From an uncultured Ruminococcus sp. (GTDB lineage Bacteria; Bacillota; Clostridia; Oscillospirales; Acutalibacteraceae), in the NCBI GenBank assembly GCA_902776975.1, contig CACYSI010000019.1, positions 1 through 39,661 on the forward strand: a stretch of DNA of 39,661 nucleotides, given 5' to 3'. Below the pieces are notes generated by a model, which saw only the letters and a program-made list of their open reading frames with translations, ran no database searches and had not been told where the DNA came from. A program made the position numbers and the translations under genes. Shown here piece by piece: positions 25,824 through 34,392 of this stretch (its first letter is position 1; the number at the start of each line of letters is the position of its first letter).

Positions 25824-26474
25824 ATGAGATTTCCTAATGCTGCAGCAGGTGTGAAAAAGATATTCACAGCTGAGATCCTTGCCCTGATAGCCGCTATCAT
25901 TTCGTTGATAACCGCTTTCATGGCTATCGTTGCGGTCGCCGCCGCGTCCAGCGGTTCTCAGGGCGGCACAATCGCTGCGGGCGGTGTTACTCTTATACTG
26001 GGTATAGCTGTCGGCATCATCGCTCTTATCGCGTTTATCATGAATATCGTAGGTATTTCGAACGCGTCTAAGGACGAGGCTACCTTCAAGACCGCTCTTA
26101 TCTGCGTTATCGTCGGTATTATCGGTTCTTTGATCGCCAGCATCTTTTCCGGCAATAACGTCGTAAGAGCTATCGGCACACTGGTATCCAATCTTGCTAA
26201 CCTGTTTGTAACTATCTTTGTTATCACAGGTATCATCAGACTTGCCGACCAGCTCAATAACGCTGAAGTTGGCAACAAGGGCAACAACATCCTCAAGATG
26301 ATCATTGCCGTCAACGTGCTCGCTATCATCGCTAACCTGATCGTTCTGATCATGGGCGGCACTGTTTCTGTAGTTGCAGGTATCATCGCTATCGTAGCTG
26401 CCGTGCTTCAGGTAGTACAGTACATCATGTACCTGTCCTTCCTCTCCAAGGCTAAGGCTATGCTTGCAGAGTGA
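25824..26474 (+). CDS. Integral membrane protein of unknown function
   Basis: A 216-residue, very hydrophobic protein with about five or six membrane spans, rich in Ile, Ala and Val, and with almost no charged residues except short loops such as SNASKDEATFKT and LADQLNNAEVGNKGN. I do not recognise a family. The ATG at 25824 is preceded by AAAGGAG. The gene stands alone between a perfect promoter and a strong terminator, so it is probably well expressed. Reading from an upstream in-frame codon at 25776 would lack a ribosome site. Confidence 0.8.
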   Translation: MRFPNAAAGVKKIFTAEILALIAAIISLITAFMAIVAVAAASSGSQGGTIAAGGVTLILGIAVGIIALIAFIMNIVGISNASKDEATFKTALICVIVGIIGSLIASIFSGNNVVRAIGTLVSNLANLFVTIFVITGIIRLADQLNNAEVGNKGNNILKMIIAVNVLAIIANLIVLIMGGTVSVVAGIIAIVAAVLQVVQYIMYLSFLSKAKAMLAE

Positions 26475-26507
26475 TAGATTGCAAACAGATTAAGAACGAG
26501 AAAACAG

Positions 26508-26545
26508 TAAAGAGGCATCCGTGCGGACGCCTCTTTATTTTTTAT
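26508..26545. terminator. Terminator between convergent genes
   Basis: TAAAGAGGC (26508-26516) pairs with GCCTCTTTA (26529-26537), followed on the plus strand by TTTTTT. It ends the membrane protein transcript. On the minus strand the following sequence is less T-rich, so its action on the GNAT transcript is likely weaker. Confidence 0.88.
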
Positions 26546-26546
26546 G

Positions 26547-27065
26547 TCAGATATTGAGTTCATAAATATCAAAAAGAGGTATGTCTACTGCCTCTCTGCG
26601 TATGTCCTGAGTCCCCGCGTATACAAAGCCTTTGTTCTTATACAGCCGCTCGGCAGGGATGTTGCCGGGCACTACGTCGAGCCTGAGCGCTTTATAGCCT
26701 TTGTTTTTCGCTATAGATATACACCGGTCCACCATGAATCCGCCTATCCCTTTGCCGACGTACTCGGGATGTACCGCGAGCACATGGATGACGAGGTATT
26801 CGCCCTGTTTCAGATCTACGCTCCATTTGCCGAGATCATAGTTTCCCTCCGGATCCTCGCTCAGCGCTACCACGCCGCGTATCTCTCCGTCATATATACA
26901 GGCGTATTGCGTACCCTGTGCTATAGCGTCGGCTGCTCCCTTATCGCTCGGGTGCGCCGAGTCCCATAGCGGATAGTTTATGTGTGCCTGCAGATGTGCC
27001 GTGACTTGATGATACAGCTTGATTACATCTTCATAATGTGCTTTTTCGCATTTGATAAATTCCAT
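26547..27065 (-). CDS. GNAT family N-acetyltransferase
   Basis: The 172-residue enzyme should transfer an acetyl group from acetyl-CoA to an amine; the substrate is unknown. GNAT motif A is visible as VHPEYVGKGIGGFMVDRC, followed by motif B with RLDVVPGNIPAERLYKNKGF. AAAGGGA lies before the ATG. It follows the MATE-ATPase gene by 65 nt on the same strand and may share its transcript. Confidence 0.9.
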   Translation of the reverse strand: MEFIKCEKAHYEDVIKLYHQVTAHLQAHINYPLWDSAHPSDKGAADAIAQGTQYACIYDGEIRGVVALSEDPEGNYDLGKWSVDLKQGEYLVIHVLAVHPEYVGKGIGGFMVDRCISIAKNKGYKALRLDVVPGNIPAERLYKNKGFVYAGTQDIRREAVDIPLFDIYELNI

Positions 27066-27130
27066 ATCGTTCCCTTTGATTATCCGCGGATATCCGATGA
27101 TCGACGGCGAGGCTCCCGACAGTCTGTTTC

Positions 27131-28886
27131 TTATACCCTGACTATCAGATTATTAGCGCCGAAGGTAGATGTGTATTTGACGTCTTTAGCCATTTTGAAG
27201 ATGATCGAGAGGGTGATCTCTTCATCTTCTATTTCGGGCGTTTCTAACAGCAGCTGAAAGTAATCTTTGAGATTAAGAGGTTTGCAGTCGTCTCTCATAC
27301 GGATGATCAGATCATCGCCCTTTGCTACCAGTCTCATATTGATGTGATGCTCCTCGCCGTCCTTGAAGCCTTGCTGAGCCAAAAATACAGACAGCTCCTC
27401 GGTGATAAGTCCGTAGGTCATAGCGCGCTTTTTGTCCGCGCCGTGTTCCATACCGAAGGATATCGCGACCTTTGACAGCTCCTCTATCTCCTGAGTCGAG
27501 GATGCTATCACCGCGACCTCGTTCTCGGGCGTCGTGCCGAAGTCGCGCGGCATCAACAGCATTTTGTCGCTGAACTTATCCGCCTCTTTGTTAGACATTA
27601 TGTAAATGATCGCGATCAGAGAGAGACCTATCATATTAGCGACCTTGGATACCCAGGCGCCCTGATAGCCGATGACTCTGAGCATCAGCAGGGTGATAGG
27701 TATCAGGTTGCCGCACTCTATCAAAAAGCTGTAGATATTTGCGAAACGCAGTCTTTTGATGCCCATCAGATAGTTGTTGAAGTTGTACACTATAGTGTGG
27801 AACGGCAGTGACAGACAGGATACCCGTATACACTGAGAGGCGAGCTCCAGAGCCTCGGGCTTATCGGAGTTGAGAAAGACAGTTACAATGGATTCGCTGT
27901 TGAAGAAGAGTATGACAGTGATGATACTTGTCATAATCAGCGAGTGTAACAGGGAGATCCTTTGCACCAGCTTTATCGAATCACGGTCTTCTTCGCCTAC
28001 AAAAACTCCCGCGAACGCCATCAGCGTATCAGCCGGAGCGTACCACGCCGCGCGCACAAACACCGTGATCTGAGAGAAAACGCCGTGCGCCGCCACGAGA
28101 TAAGGCATGTTGAAGGAGGTAAGCAGATTGTTGATGATAAGGCCGCCTATAGAGTTGCTGCCCTTGGTCACGCCCATAGGAGCGCCGAGGCGGAGTATCT
28201 CGATACACAGCTTCGGATCGAAACCCTTGAATTTCAGACGGAAAACCGAAGAACGGGATGATATATCCTACCGAGGTAGCCATACCGATCTCGAACATAC
28301 CGCCGTGCAGTACAAATACGGCTACAGAGTCTGCCGCTATATCTATGCCGGTGGTCATTATGGATGTAGCGTTCACTCGCTTATACTGACCCTCTATCTG
28401 TAAAAAGGGCGTTATGACTCTGGTCAGCGTATAGAACGGAAATCCGATCAGGTATCCTAAGAGATACTGCTTAGTCATCTCGGCGATGGCGGGATCTCTC
28501 GCTCCCAGAACAAAAGCAAGTCCCGAGCAGAAGACAAAAGCCAAGAGAGCCATTATGAGCGACAGACCGCCGCTCATTATCAGCGAATCAGAGAATACAC
28601 GGTTAGCGCTATCCAGCTTACCGGCTCCGATCATTGAAGATACCTTGTTGCGGGCGCCGTTGGCTACAGCCGATCCTATCAGCTCAAAAAACATTATCAG
28701 CGGCGACATAAAGCCCAGGACCGTTACGCCGTCGACTCCGATGAACTGGCTGACAAAGACCAGATCTATCATCGGGCCGATAGCTTTTGAAAAGTCAGAT
28801 ACTCCCCATGAGAGCTCCGACTTGTAAAACAGTCTCCGTATTATCTTATTTTCAGTTTTAGCTTCGGTAACCATTTCCATAAACAA
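27131..28886 (-). pseudogene. MATE transporter fused to a histidine-kinase-like ATPase domain, frameshifted
   Basis: Two overlapping frames make up one gene. The first part (28886 to about 28248, 213 codons) covers the first half of a MATE-type transporter. The second (28246 to 27131) continues with FRLKFKGFDPKLCIEILRLG, the second transporter half and a C-terminal domain of about 150 residues. One surplus base near 28245-28250 separates them; joined, they would give about 584 residues. The C-terminal domain has TEELSVFLAQQGF and IRMRDDCKPLN, resembling anti-sigma-type ATPase domains (HATPase_c_2), but the usual Asn of the N-box is not seen. The start is TTG at 28886 with CAAAGG 5 nt away, or ATG at 28880. 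True decay, sequencing error and recoding cannot be separated here. Confidence 0.8.
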
Positions 28887-28946
28887 TCATGCCTTTGCTT
28901 GTATTAGTTATCTGCAAACAAATTGTATTTTTGTCGTTATGCCACT

Positions 28947-28975
28947 ATTCTACTACAAACATCCCCGAGATTCAA
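28947..28975 (-). promoter_or_regulatory. Sigma-A promoter for the MATE-ATPase and GNAT genes
   Basis: On the minus strand TTGAAT (28975-28970), 17 nt and TAGAAT (28952-28947) lie about 60 nt before the start at 28886. The retained promoter argues against long-standing decay of the gene. Confidence 0.65.
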
Positions 28976-29035
28976 TAGTTTGGTACGGATAACAGAAAAG
29001 TGAAGTGCAGTATGCCGTGTGAACGTTTATAACTG

Positions 29036-29064
29036 TTTACTTTATATTCTTTTTGGTGTATCAT
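29036..29064 (+). promoter_or_regulatory. Possible promoter for the DUF1349 gene
   Basis: TTTACT (29036-29041), 17 nt and TATCAT (29059-29064) lie about 58 nt before the DUF1349 ATG. The match to consensus is moderate. Confidence 0.4.
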
Positions 29065-29121
29065 ATAAATGATCCCGCCGCGGCGCCGATTCCGACGCCG
29101 CGCGAACAATCGGAGAGTATC

Positions 29122-29725
29122 ATGGATTTAAAGCAGTTCAAATGGATAAGAGAGCCTGAAAAATACAGGATAACAGACGATAAGGTCTTGATCACGACCG
29201 AGCCTCACACGGATCTGTGGCAGAGGACATACTATCACTTTCGCAACGATAACGCTCCGCTTTTTTTTGCTGAGCAGTGAAGATGAGTTTTTCTCGTTTT
29301 CGGTAAAGACTGATTTTTCAGGCAGTAAGCGCCGCTTTGACCAGTGCGGCATAGCGCTGTATCAAGACCCTGAGAACTGGCTCAAGGCGTCTGTGGAATA
29401 TGAGAACGACGATTATCAGCATCTCGGGTCGGTTGTGACCGACCACGGCTTTTCCGACTGGGCTACTGTCGAGATCCCCGCGGATACAAAGACCATGTGG
29501 TATCGTCTGAGCAGGCGCGGGGACGATTACCTTATAGAGTGCTCATATGACGGTGAGCGCTGGAGGCAGATGAGAGTCTGTCATTTATCAGAGGGGAGAG
29601 GCATCGTGCGCTTCGGCGTCTACGCCTGTTCGCCCGAGGACTCTTCGTTTACCGCTGAGTTTTCCGATTTCAGACTCACCGAATGTATGTGGAAGGCTCA
29701 TGACGGACAGCAGCCCGATGACTGA
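29122..29725 (+). pseudogene. DUF1349 family protein, frameshifted in a T8 run
   Basis: The first frame runs from ATG 29122 (CGGAGAG 4 nt before it) through LWQRTYYHFRNDNAPL and stops at 29280. The second frame resumes with LSSEDEFFSFSVKTDF and runs to 29725 through the family blocks RRFDQCGIALY, ENWLKASVEYEND and MWYRLSRRGDDYLIE. The switch falls on eight T residues at 29261-29268. With seven T residues the gene would read straight through as NDNAPLFLLSSEDEFF, giving 200 residues, the normal length. DUF1349 proteins have a concanavalin-like beta-sandwich fold and unclear function. The run may be a sequencing slip, a phase-variable tract or a real mutation. Confidence 0.88.
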
Positions 29726-29830
29726 AAGACGATCATCAAACAGATTGCAATCAAATATCCTCTCTATAAGAATAATATGTATAGTATTGTCAAATAAAGG
29801 CATCATATGAGGTAAATGGGGGAGTAGACT

Positions 29831-30745
29831 ATGTATTATTTGATCCATCAGACACTTACACCTGTCAGCTTTGATCAGTTCAGGCAGAGAGAGACTCAGT
29901 TCGTCGCTGTTCTGACGTCCGCAGAGTGGCAGACGGGCAAAGACAGCTTTGACATGGGTATAGATATCGAGCCTCAGACCACTGAGATACACTCCACTAA
30001 GGCTGAGGTCAACTATGACTCGCTCACGGGCACCTTCAGTATACCCGATAGATATGATCCCGAAGAGGTGCGCCGATTCGCCTTTGCTATGGATGAAAAG
30101 GGCATAGTGTTCATAGATGACAGCGGAGCGGCAGAGAAGATCATAGAGCAGATACGCCGAACCAAGAAATGGCGTTTTCCCGGTCTCGAAAGATTCATAT
30201 ATGATTTTTTGGAGCAGATAGTAGCCGACGATCGGGATCTTATCGAGCGTTACGACAGCGAGCTGGGCAGGATGGAGGCAGCTATAGTAGGCGATGAGGG
30301 AGAGTCGATCTTTGAGAGCGTCAACGATATGCGCGACATCATCCGTGTGCTCAGGGTACATTATGAGCAGCTGCTCGACTTTACTCAGGAGCTTGAAGAA
30401 AACGAGAACAGCTTTTTCAAAACCGAGAACCTGCGTTATTTCAGACTGTTCGGCAACCGTATCATGCGACTGCGCGATTCTACCGTAGCTATCGGCGAGC
30501 ACGCGGGTCAGCTCCGTGATATATATAAGTCGCATCTTGATATCAAGCAGAACCGTATCATGACCGTGCTGACTATCGTTACAACCATCTTCATGCCCCT
30601 TACTCTTATCGCGGGCTGGTATGGTATGAACTTCCGATTTATGCCCGAGCTCAACAGCGTGTGGGGGTATCCCGTCGTCATCGCGCTCAGCTTATTGATA
30701 GTAGTGGGCAGTCTTTTGTTCTTCAAAAAGATCAAATGGCTGTGA
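29831..30745 (+). CDS. CorA-like magnesium/divalent cation transporter
   Basis: The 304-residue protein has a large cytoplasmic N-terminal domain with long charged helices, and two C-terminal membrane spans. The first span (TIFMPLTLIAGW) ends at the selectivity motif YGMNF (264-268), and the second is VVIALSLLIVVGSLLFF, followed by a basic tail KKIKWL. CorA pentamers import Mg2+, sometimes Co2+ or Ni2+. GGGGGAG lies shortly before the ATG. The gene is slightly shorter than E. coli CorA (316). No Mg2+ riboswitch was seen upstream. Confidence 0.93.
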   Translation: MYYLIHQTLTPVSFDQFRQRETQFVAVLTSAEWQTGKDSFDMGIDIEPQTTEIHSTKAEVNYDSLTGTFSIPDRYDPEEVRRFAFAMDEKGIVFIDDSGAAEKIIEQIRRTKKWRFPGLERFIYDFLEQIVADDRDLIERYDSELGRMEAAIVGDEGESIFESVNDMRDIIRVLRVHYEQLLDFTQELEENENSFFKTENLRYFRLFGNRIMRLRDSTVAIGEHAGQLRDIYKSHLDIKQNRIMTVLTIVTTIFMPLTLIAGWYGMNFRFMPELNSVWGYPVVIALSLLIVVGSLLFFKKIKWL

Positions 30746-30749
30746 GCGA

Positions 30750-30778
30750 TTGACATTATCAAGATTTTATAATATAGT
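30750..30778 (+). promoter_or_regulatory. Promoter for the zinc-ribbon protein gene
   Basis: TTGACA (30750-30755), 17 nt and TATAGT (30773-30778) give a start near 30785, about 29 nt ahead of the GTG start. It lies immediately after the CorA stop. Confidence 0.75.
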
Positions 30779-30813
30779 AATGGTACATTCTACCATATGA
30801 AAGGATGATCACT

Positions 30814-31608
30814 GTGTTTTGTAACAATTGCGGCAAAGAATTACCCGACGGCTCTAAATTCTGCAACTACTGCGGAGCTTCGGTACCCGAGGCTGAGCCT
30901 AAGCATATCCGCCCCGAGGGCAAGCCGAGATATGTGGATTCGAGATATACCGAAAACGGCGACACCGAGTATGACGTAGTAAATACCCGAATCGGACAGC
31001 CTACAGTGGACGATCTCGAAGACGGCGCTGTATCGGATAAGACAAAGGTATATAATTTCAGTAATTTTGAAGAATCCGGCGATAATAAAGCTGCCGATGG
31101 TAAAAAATCACCTGACGCTTCACGCGAGGACGTCGGAGATTCTTTCGACAATTATTCCGAAGAGGATGACAGGACTTTTATGGATAAGGTCGACAGCAAG
31201 CTCAGACGCGACGATGATCCTAACAAGAAAAAGCAGAAGCTGACTTGGCTCTGGGTAACTATCGGCGTTATCGTAGTGATCCTTGTTGTGGTCATAGCCG
31301 TGGTGGCGTTCAGCTCCGGCAAATCGGGCAAGACCGATCCCTCGGCTCCGTCAGCGGCAACGACAGCTTCCCAAAAGGCGACTGAGGCTACCAAGCCTAC
31401 CGAAAGGGCTACTCAGCCTACAGAGAGAGCTACCCAAAGACCTACTCAGGCTCCCACACAGGCTCCGACCCAAGCCCCGACCCAGGCGCCCACACAGGCT
31501 CCCGTTACACAGGCGCCTGTCGTAACCGAGGCTCCCGTTTACACCGAGGCTCCCGCGTATACCGAGGCTACGGCATCCGCTGACACAGATGTGATAATAG
31601 AAGAGTGA
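30814..31608 (+). CDS. Zinc-ribbon membrane protein with TQAP-repeat tail
   Basis: The 264-residue protein begins with a zinc ribbon, FCNNCGKELPDGSKFCNYCG, with Cys3, Cys6, Cys17 and Cys20. A hydrophilic acidic linker of about 120 residues leads to one membrane span (about 143-166, WVTIGVIVVILVVVIAVVAF). The outer tail is rich in Ala, Thr, Pro and Gln: several TERATQ units, then a run of TQAP repeats, then TEAPVYTEAPAYTEA. The GTG at 30814, 8 nt after GAAAGGA, fits the ribbon start; the ATG at 30805 touches that site. A similar layout is common in clostridial zinc-ribbon proteins. The tail probably spans the wall; function is unknown. Confidence 0.83.
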   Translation: MFCNNCGKELPDGSKFCNYCGASVPEAEPKHIRPEGKPRYVDSRYTENGDTEYDVVNTRIGQPTVDDLEDGAVSDKTKVYNFSNFEESGDNKAADGKKSPDASREDVGDSFDNYSEEDDRTFMDKVDSKLRRDDDPNKKKQKLTWLWVTIGVIVVILVVVIAVVAFSSGKSGKTDPSAPSAATTASQKATEATKPTERATQPTERATQRPTQAPTQAPTQAPTQAPTQAPVTQAPVVTEAPVYTEAPAYTEATASADTDVIIEE

Positions 31609-31619
31609 TATCAGACTCA

Positions 31620-31644
31620 GGCTCCCGATCTCGGGAGCCTTTTC
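31620..31644 (+). terminator. Terminator after the zinc-ribbon gene
   Basis: GGCTCCCGA and TCGGGAGCC form a perfect 9-bp stem at 31620-31639, followed by TTTT. The gene stops 12 nt upstream. Confidence 0.8.
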
Positions 31645-31746
31645 TGCTGCCGCTATTTACAAAAGCGAACATATATGATATTATAATTATGTATGAGCAT
31701 AATCAGCGCAAAAGATCGTTTATAATATACAGACAGGTGAAAAAAT

Positions 31747-33306
31747 ATGAAAAAAGTACTGATAATCGGCGCGGGTCCCGCAGGACTTACCGCCGCGTAT
31801 GAATTACTGGATAAGAGCAAGGATTTTGATGTTACCGTGCTCGAAGAGAGCGATGTTTTCGGCGGCATCTCCCGTACCGTGAATTACAAGGGCAACCGCA
31901 TGGATATGGGCGGCCACCGCTTTTTCTCTAAGGTGCCCGAGGTCAACGCATGGTGGGAGAAGATGCTCCCCACCCAGGGCGCTATGCCGTTCGACGACCG
32001 TGAGCTGGGTCGTACCTCGACCGTTAAAGAAGGCGGTCCCGATCCCGAAAAGGTCGATCGCGTGATGCTCCGCCGCAACCGTTTGTCGAGGATATTCTTC
32101 AACTCAAAGTTCTTTGATTATCCCGTATCGCTCAAGTTCGCGACTATCAAGAACATGGGTCTTGGCACCACCGTCGTGGTAGGCTTCAGCTATCTTAAGA
32201 CAGTGTTCCATAAGAGAGAAGAAAAATCCCTCGAGGATTTCTATATCAACCGCTTCGGCAAGAAGCTGTATTCTATGTTCTTTGAGAACTATACCGAGAA
32301 TCTTTGGGGCAGACACCCCAGCGAGATATCTCCCGAGTGGGGCGCTCAGCGAGTCAAGGGCCTGTCCATCCGCGCGGTGCTCAAGGATATCTTCGGCAAG
32401 GCGTTCAATAAGAAGAACCGTAAGGTCGAGACCTCTCTTATCGAAGAGTTCGCTTATCCCAAGCTCGGCCCCGGCGAGCTGTGGGAGCTGACCGCCGCTG
32501 ACTTTGAGAAGATGGGCGGTACCATCATCAAGAACGCCAAGGTCACCAAGATAATCAGGAATGATGACAACACCTTAAAGGGTCTTATATATGAAAAGGA
32601 CGGACAGGAGATCGAGATCGACGGCGATTACGTCATTTCCTCCATGCCTGTCAAAGATCTTGTCGAGGGTATGAACGACGTTCCTAAGGATATCTCAGCC
32701 ATCGCCTCCGGTCTGCCTTACCGCGACTACATGACCGTCGGCGTGCTCATACCTCACCTCAATCTCAAAAACGAGACCAAGACTAAGACGATGGGCGATA
32801 TAGTGCCGGATAACTGGGTGTATGTCCACGATAAGAGCGTCCATATGGGACGCTTTCAGATATACAACAACTGGTCGCCGTATATGGTCGAGAAGATCAG
32901 GGACACCGTATGGATGGGCCTTGAGTACTTCTGCAACGAGGGCGACTGGATGTGGAGCATGACCGATGACGAGTTCGGTCGCATGGGCATCAAAGAGATG
33001 GTCATGATGGGACTTATCGACAGCGAGTCCGATGTGCTCGACTTCCATGTCGAGCGCGTCAAAAAGGCTTATCCGGCTTACTTTGACACCTACGATCACA
33101 TGGACGAGCTCAGAGAGTACCTCGACACCATACCCAACCTCTTCTGCGTAGGACGTAACGGTCAGCACAGATACAACAACATCGACCACAGTATGTGTAC
33201 ATCCTTTGAGACGGTCAAGGCGATACTCGCCGGCAGTACGGACAAATCCGCTATCTGGAACGTCAACACCGAGAAGGAGTACCACGAAGAGGGCAAGGAG
33301 AACTGA
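31747..33306 (+). CDS. FAD-dependent oxidoreductase, amine oxidase / protoporphyrinogen-oxidase-like fold
   Basis: A 519-residue flavoprotein with [15 protein letters not shown] at residues 6-20 for FAD binding, followed by [22 protein letters not shown], which matches the second FAD-contact region of the amine-oxidase superfamily. The C-terminus has [18 protein letters not shown], typical of the FAD-pocket end. The family also resembles UDP-galactopyranose mutase, and similar proteins occur in polysaccharide loci, but no substrate can be named. No other haem-synthesis gene is nearby. AGGTG precedes the ATG, and a TATAAT at 31682-31687 may be its -10 box. The ArsC/Spx-like gene follows after 1 nt. 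Confidence 0.82.
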   Translation: MKKVLIIGAGPAGLTAAYELLDKSKDFDVTVLEESDVFGGISRTVNYKGNRMDMGGHRFFSKVPEVNAWWEKMLPTQGAMPFDDRELGRTSTVKEGGPDPEKVDRVMLRRNRLSRIFFNSKFFDYPVSLKFATIKNMGLGTTVVVGFSYLKTVFHKREEKSLEDFYINRFGKKLYSMFFENYTENLWGRHPSEISPEWGAQRVKGLSIRAVLKDIFGKAFNKKNRKVETSLIEEFAYPKLGPGELWELTAADFEKMGGTIIKNAKVTKIIRNDDNTLKGLIYEKDGQEIEIDGDYVISSMPVKDLVEGMNDVPKDISAIASGLPYRDYMTVGVLIPHLNLKNETKTKTMGDIVPDNWVYVHDKSVHMGRFQIYNNWSPYMVEKIRDTVWMGLEYFCNEGDWMWSMTDDEFGRMGIKEMVMMGLIDSESDVLDFHVERVKKAYPAYFDTYDHMDELREYLDTIPNLFCVGRNGQHRYNNIDHSMCTSFETVKAILAGSTDKSAIWNVNTEKEYHEEGKEN

Positions 33307-33307
33307 T

Positions 33308-33661
33308 ATGCTTTTAGTTTGCTATCCTCGCTGCTCCACCTGCAAAAAGGCACAGAAGTGGCTCGATGAACACGGCGTATCTTATGATTACCGTGATATA
33401 AAGGAAGATAATCCCACCGAGAGCGAGCTCAGAGATTGGCTCGATAAGAGCGGACTTGACGTCAAGCGCTTTTTCAACACCTCGGGACAGCTCTACAAAA
33501 GTATGGGACTCAAGGATAAGCTGCCCGACATGAGCGTATACGAAAAGCTCAGGCTGCTCGCGACCGACGGTATGCTCGTAAAGCGCCCGATACTCATAGA
33601 CGGCGGATCGGTGCTTGTCGGCTTTAAAGAGGACGAGTGGAGCTTTAAACTCGGGCTGTAA
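33308..33661 (+). CDS. ArsC/Spx family protein
   Basis: The 117-residue thioredoxin-fold protein has CPRCSTC near residues 5-11, then WLDEHGVSYDYRDIKEDNPT and KRPILIDGGSVLVGF. This is the ArsC/Spx/MgsR/YffB superfamily. The typical arsenate reductase CxxxxxR active site is not clear and no arsenic genes are near, so a Spx-like or YffB-like thiol protein is as likely. AAGGAGA within the end of the preceding gene serves the ATG at 33308, so the two are co-translated. An in-frame ATG at 33206 lies inside the upstream gene and is rejected. Confidence 0.85.
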   Translation: MLLVCYPRCSTCKKAQKWLDEHGVSYDYRDIKEDNPTESELRDWLDKSGLDVKRFFNTSGQLYKSMGLKDKLPDMSVYEKLRLLATDGMLVKRPILIDGGSVLVGFKEDEWSFKLGL

Positions 33662-33724
33662 ACCGTGTGATTTAGCAGTAGCCTGCTTCAGACAGTAACA
33701 GTTTTGTTTCTTTTTTAGAAAATA

Positions 33725-33754
33725 CTTGACGATGTCCCCGAAATGTGATTTAAT
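33725..33754 (+). promoter_or_regulatory. Promoter for the small membrane protein gene
   Basis: TTGACG (33725-33730), 18 nt and TTTAAT (33749-33754) lie about 40 nt ahead of the gene at 33794. Confidence 0.6.
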
Positions 33755-33793
33755 GATTTCGGCAAATTATTTATTATAAGGGGGAATTATCCA

Positions 33794-34234
33794 ATGCCGA
33801 TGACAGTTGCTGTTATTTTAGGTGTGGTCGCGGCGATCGCGGGTACCGTTGTTGCGTTCGTTATGATCATTCCCGAGAAGAAGAGAGAGGGCTTTAAAAG
33901 TAATAAAGTTTTGCTTTGGCTGCATGACTTTTTGAACTTCAAGACACTCTGGATCGAGAAGATCCTCAAGTGCCTGTATGTCCTCATGTCTCTCATATAC
34001 GTCTGCATAGGCTTCTTCATGCTGTTCAGCGCGAGCTTCGGTCAGTATATGGGCGGTTACGGTCTGTTGCTCATCATCTTCGGACCCGTACTTACCCGTG
34101 TAGTTTACGAGTTCTGCATGCTGTCTATCCTTACGGTCAAGAACCTTGCCGAGATCAACAACAAGCTCGTTCCTCAGAAGGGCTCTGTAGCCGATGAGGC
34201 AACAAAGACAGACGACGTTCAGTTCGGAGCTTAA
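33794..34234 (+). CDS. Small membrane protein of unknown function
   Basis: The 146-residue protein has an N-terminal span (about 4-26), a basic segment with KKREGFKSNKVLLWLHDFLNF, two further spans (about 60-80 and 88-112) and a hydrophilic acidic tail. The middle part is loosely like DUF4282 membrane proteins, but I would not assign it. AAGGGGG precedes the ATG. It has its own promoter and a strong terminator, so it is a single-gene unit. Confidence 0.78.
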   Translation: MPMTVAVILGVVAAIAGTVVAFVMIIPEKKREGFKSNKVLLWLHDFLNFKTLWIEKILKCLYVLMSLIYVCIGFFMLFSASFGQYMGGYGLLLIIFGPVLTRVVYEFCMLSILTVKNLAEINNKLVPQKGSVADEATKTDDVQFGA

Positions 34235-34248
34235 TCAAAACAAAATCA

Positions 34249-34286
34249 CGGGGCGCTTCAGACGAAGCGTCCCGCTTTTGCTTTTT
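34249..34286 (+). terminator. Terminator after the small membrane protein gene
   Basis: CGGGGCGCTTC (34249-34259) pairs with GAAGCGTCCCG (34264-34274), 11 bp including one G-U pair, with a 4-nt loop and a T-rich tail TTTTGCTTTTT. The remaining bases to the next gene at 34393 hold only a weak hairpin. Confidence 0.88.
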
Positions 34287-34351
34287 ACGGACAGGTCAGA
34301 CTCATTAAGCGGTCTCAGCCGTACATGAGCCGCTCATATCCGCAGTGCTAA

Positions 34352-34380
34352 AGATTTATTCTCCCCGCTGTCATACGGGG
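34352..34380 (-). terminator. Weak possible terminator of the Cys-rich small gene
   Basis: On the minus strand CCCCG and CGGGG form a 5-bp stem with an 8-nt loop, followed by an A/T-rich stretch with only a short T run. It lies 12 nt after the stop of the 45-codon gene. Confidence 0.3.
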
Positions 34381-34392
34381 CAGAGGCTGTAC

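Noticed and set aside
29588-30535. 315-codon minus-strand frame
   Set aside because: It is antisense to the CorA gene with its YGMNF motif and crosses the gap to DUF1349.
31437-31580. Regular repeats that could suggest a CRISPR array
   Set aside because: The repeats are 12-base TQAP and TEAP codon units within an open reading frame, with no spacers.
33308-33661. Arsenate resistance gene
   Set aside because: There is no arsR, arsB or acr3 nearby and the family includes Spx- and YffB-like proteins with other roles.
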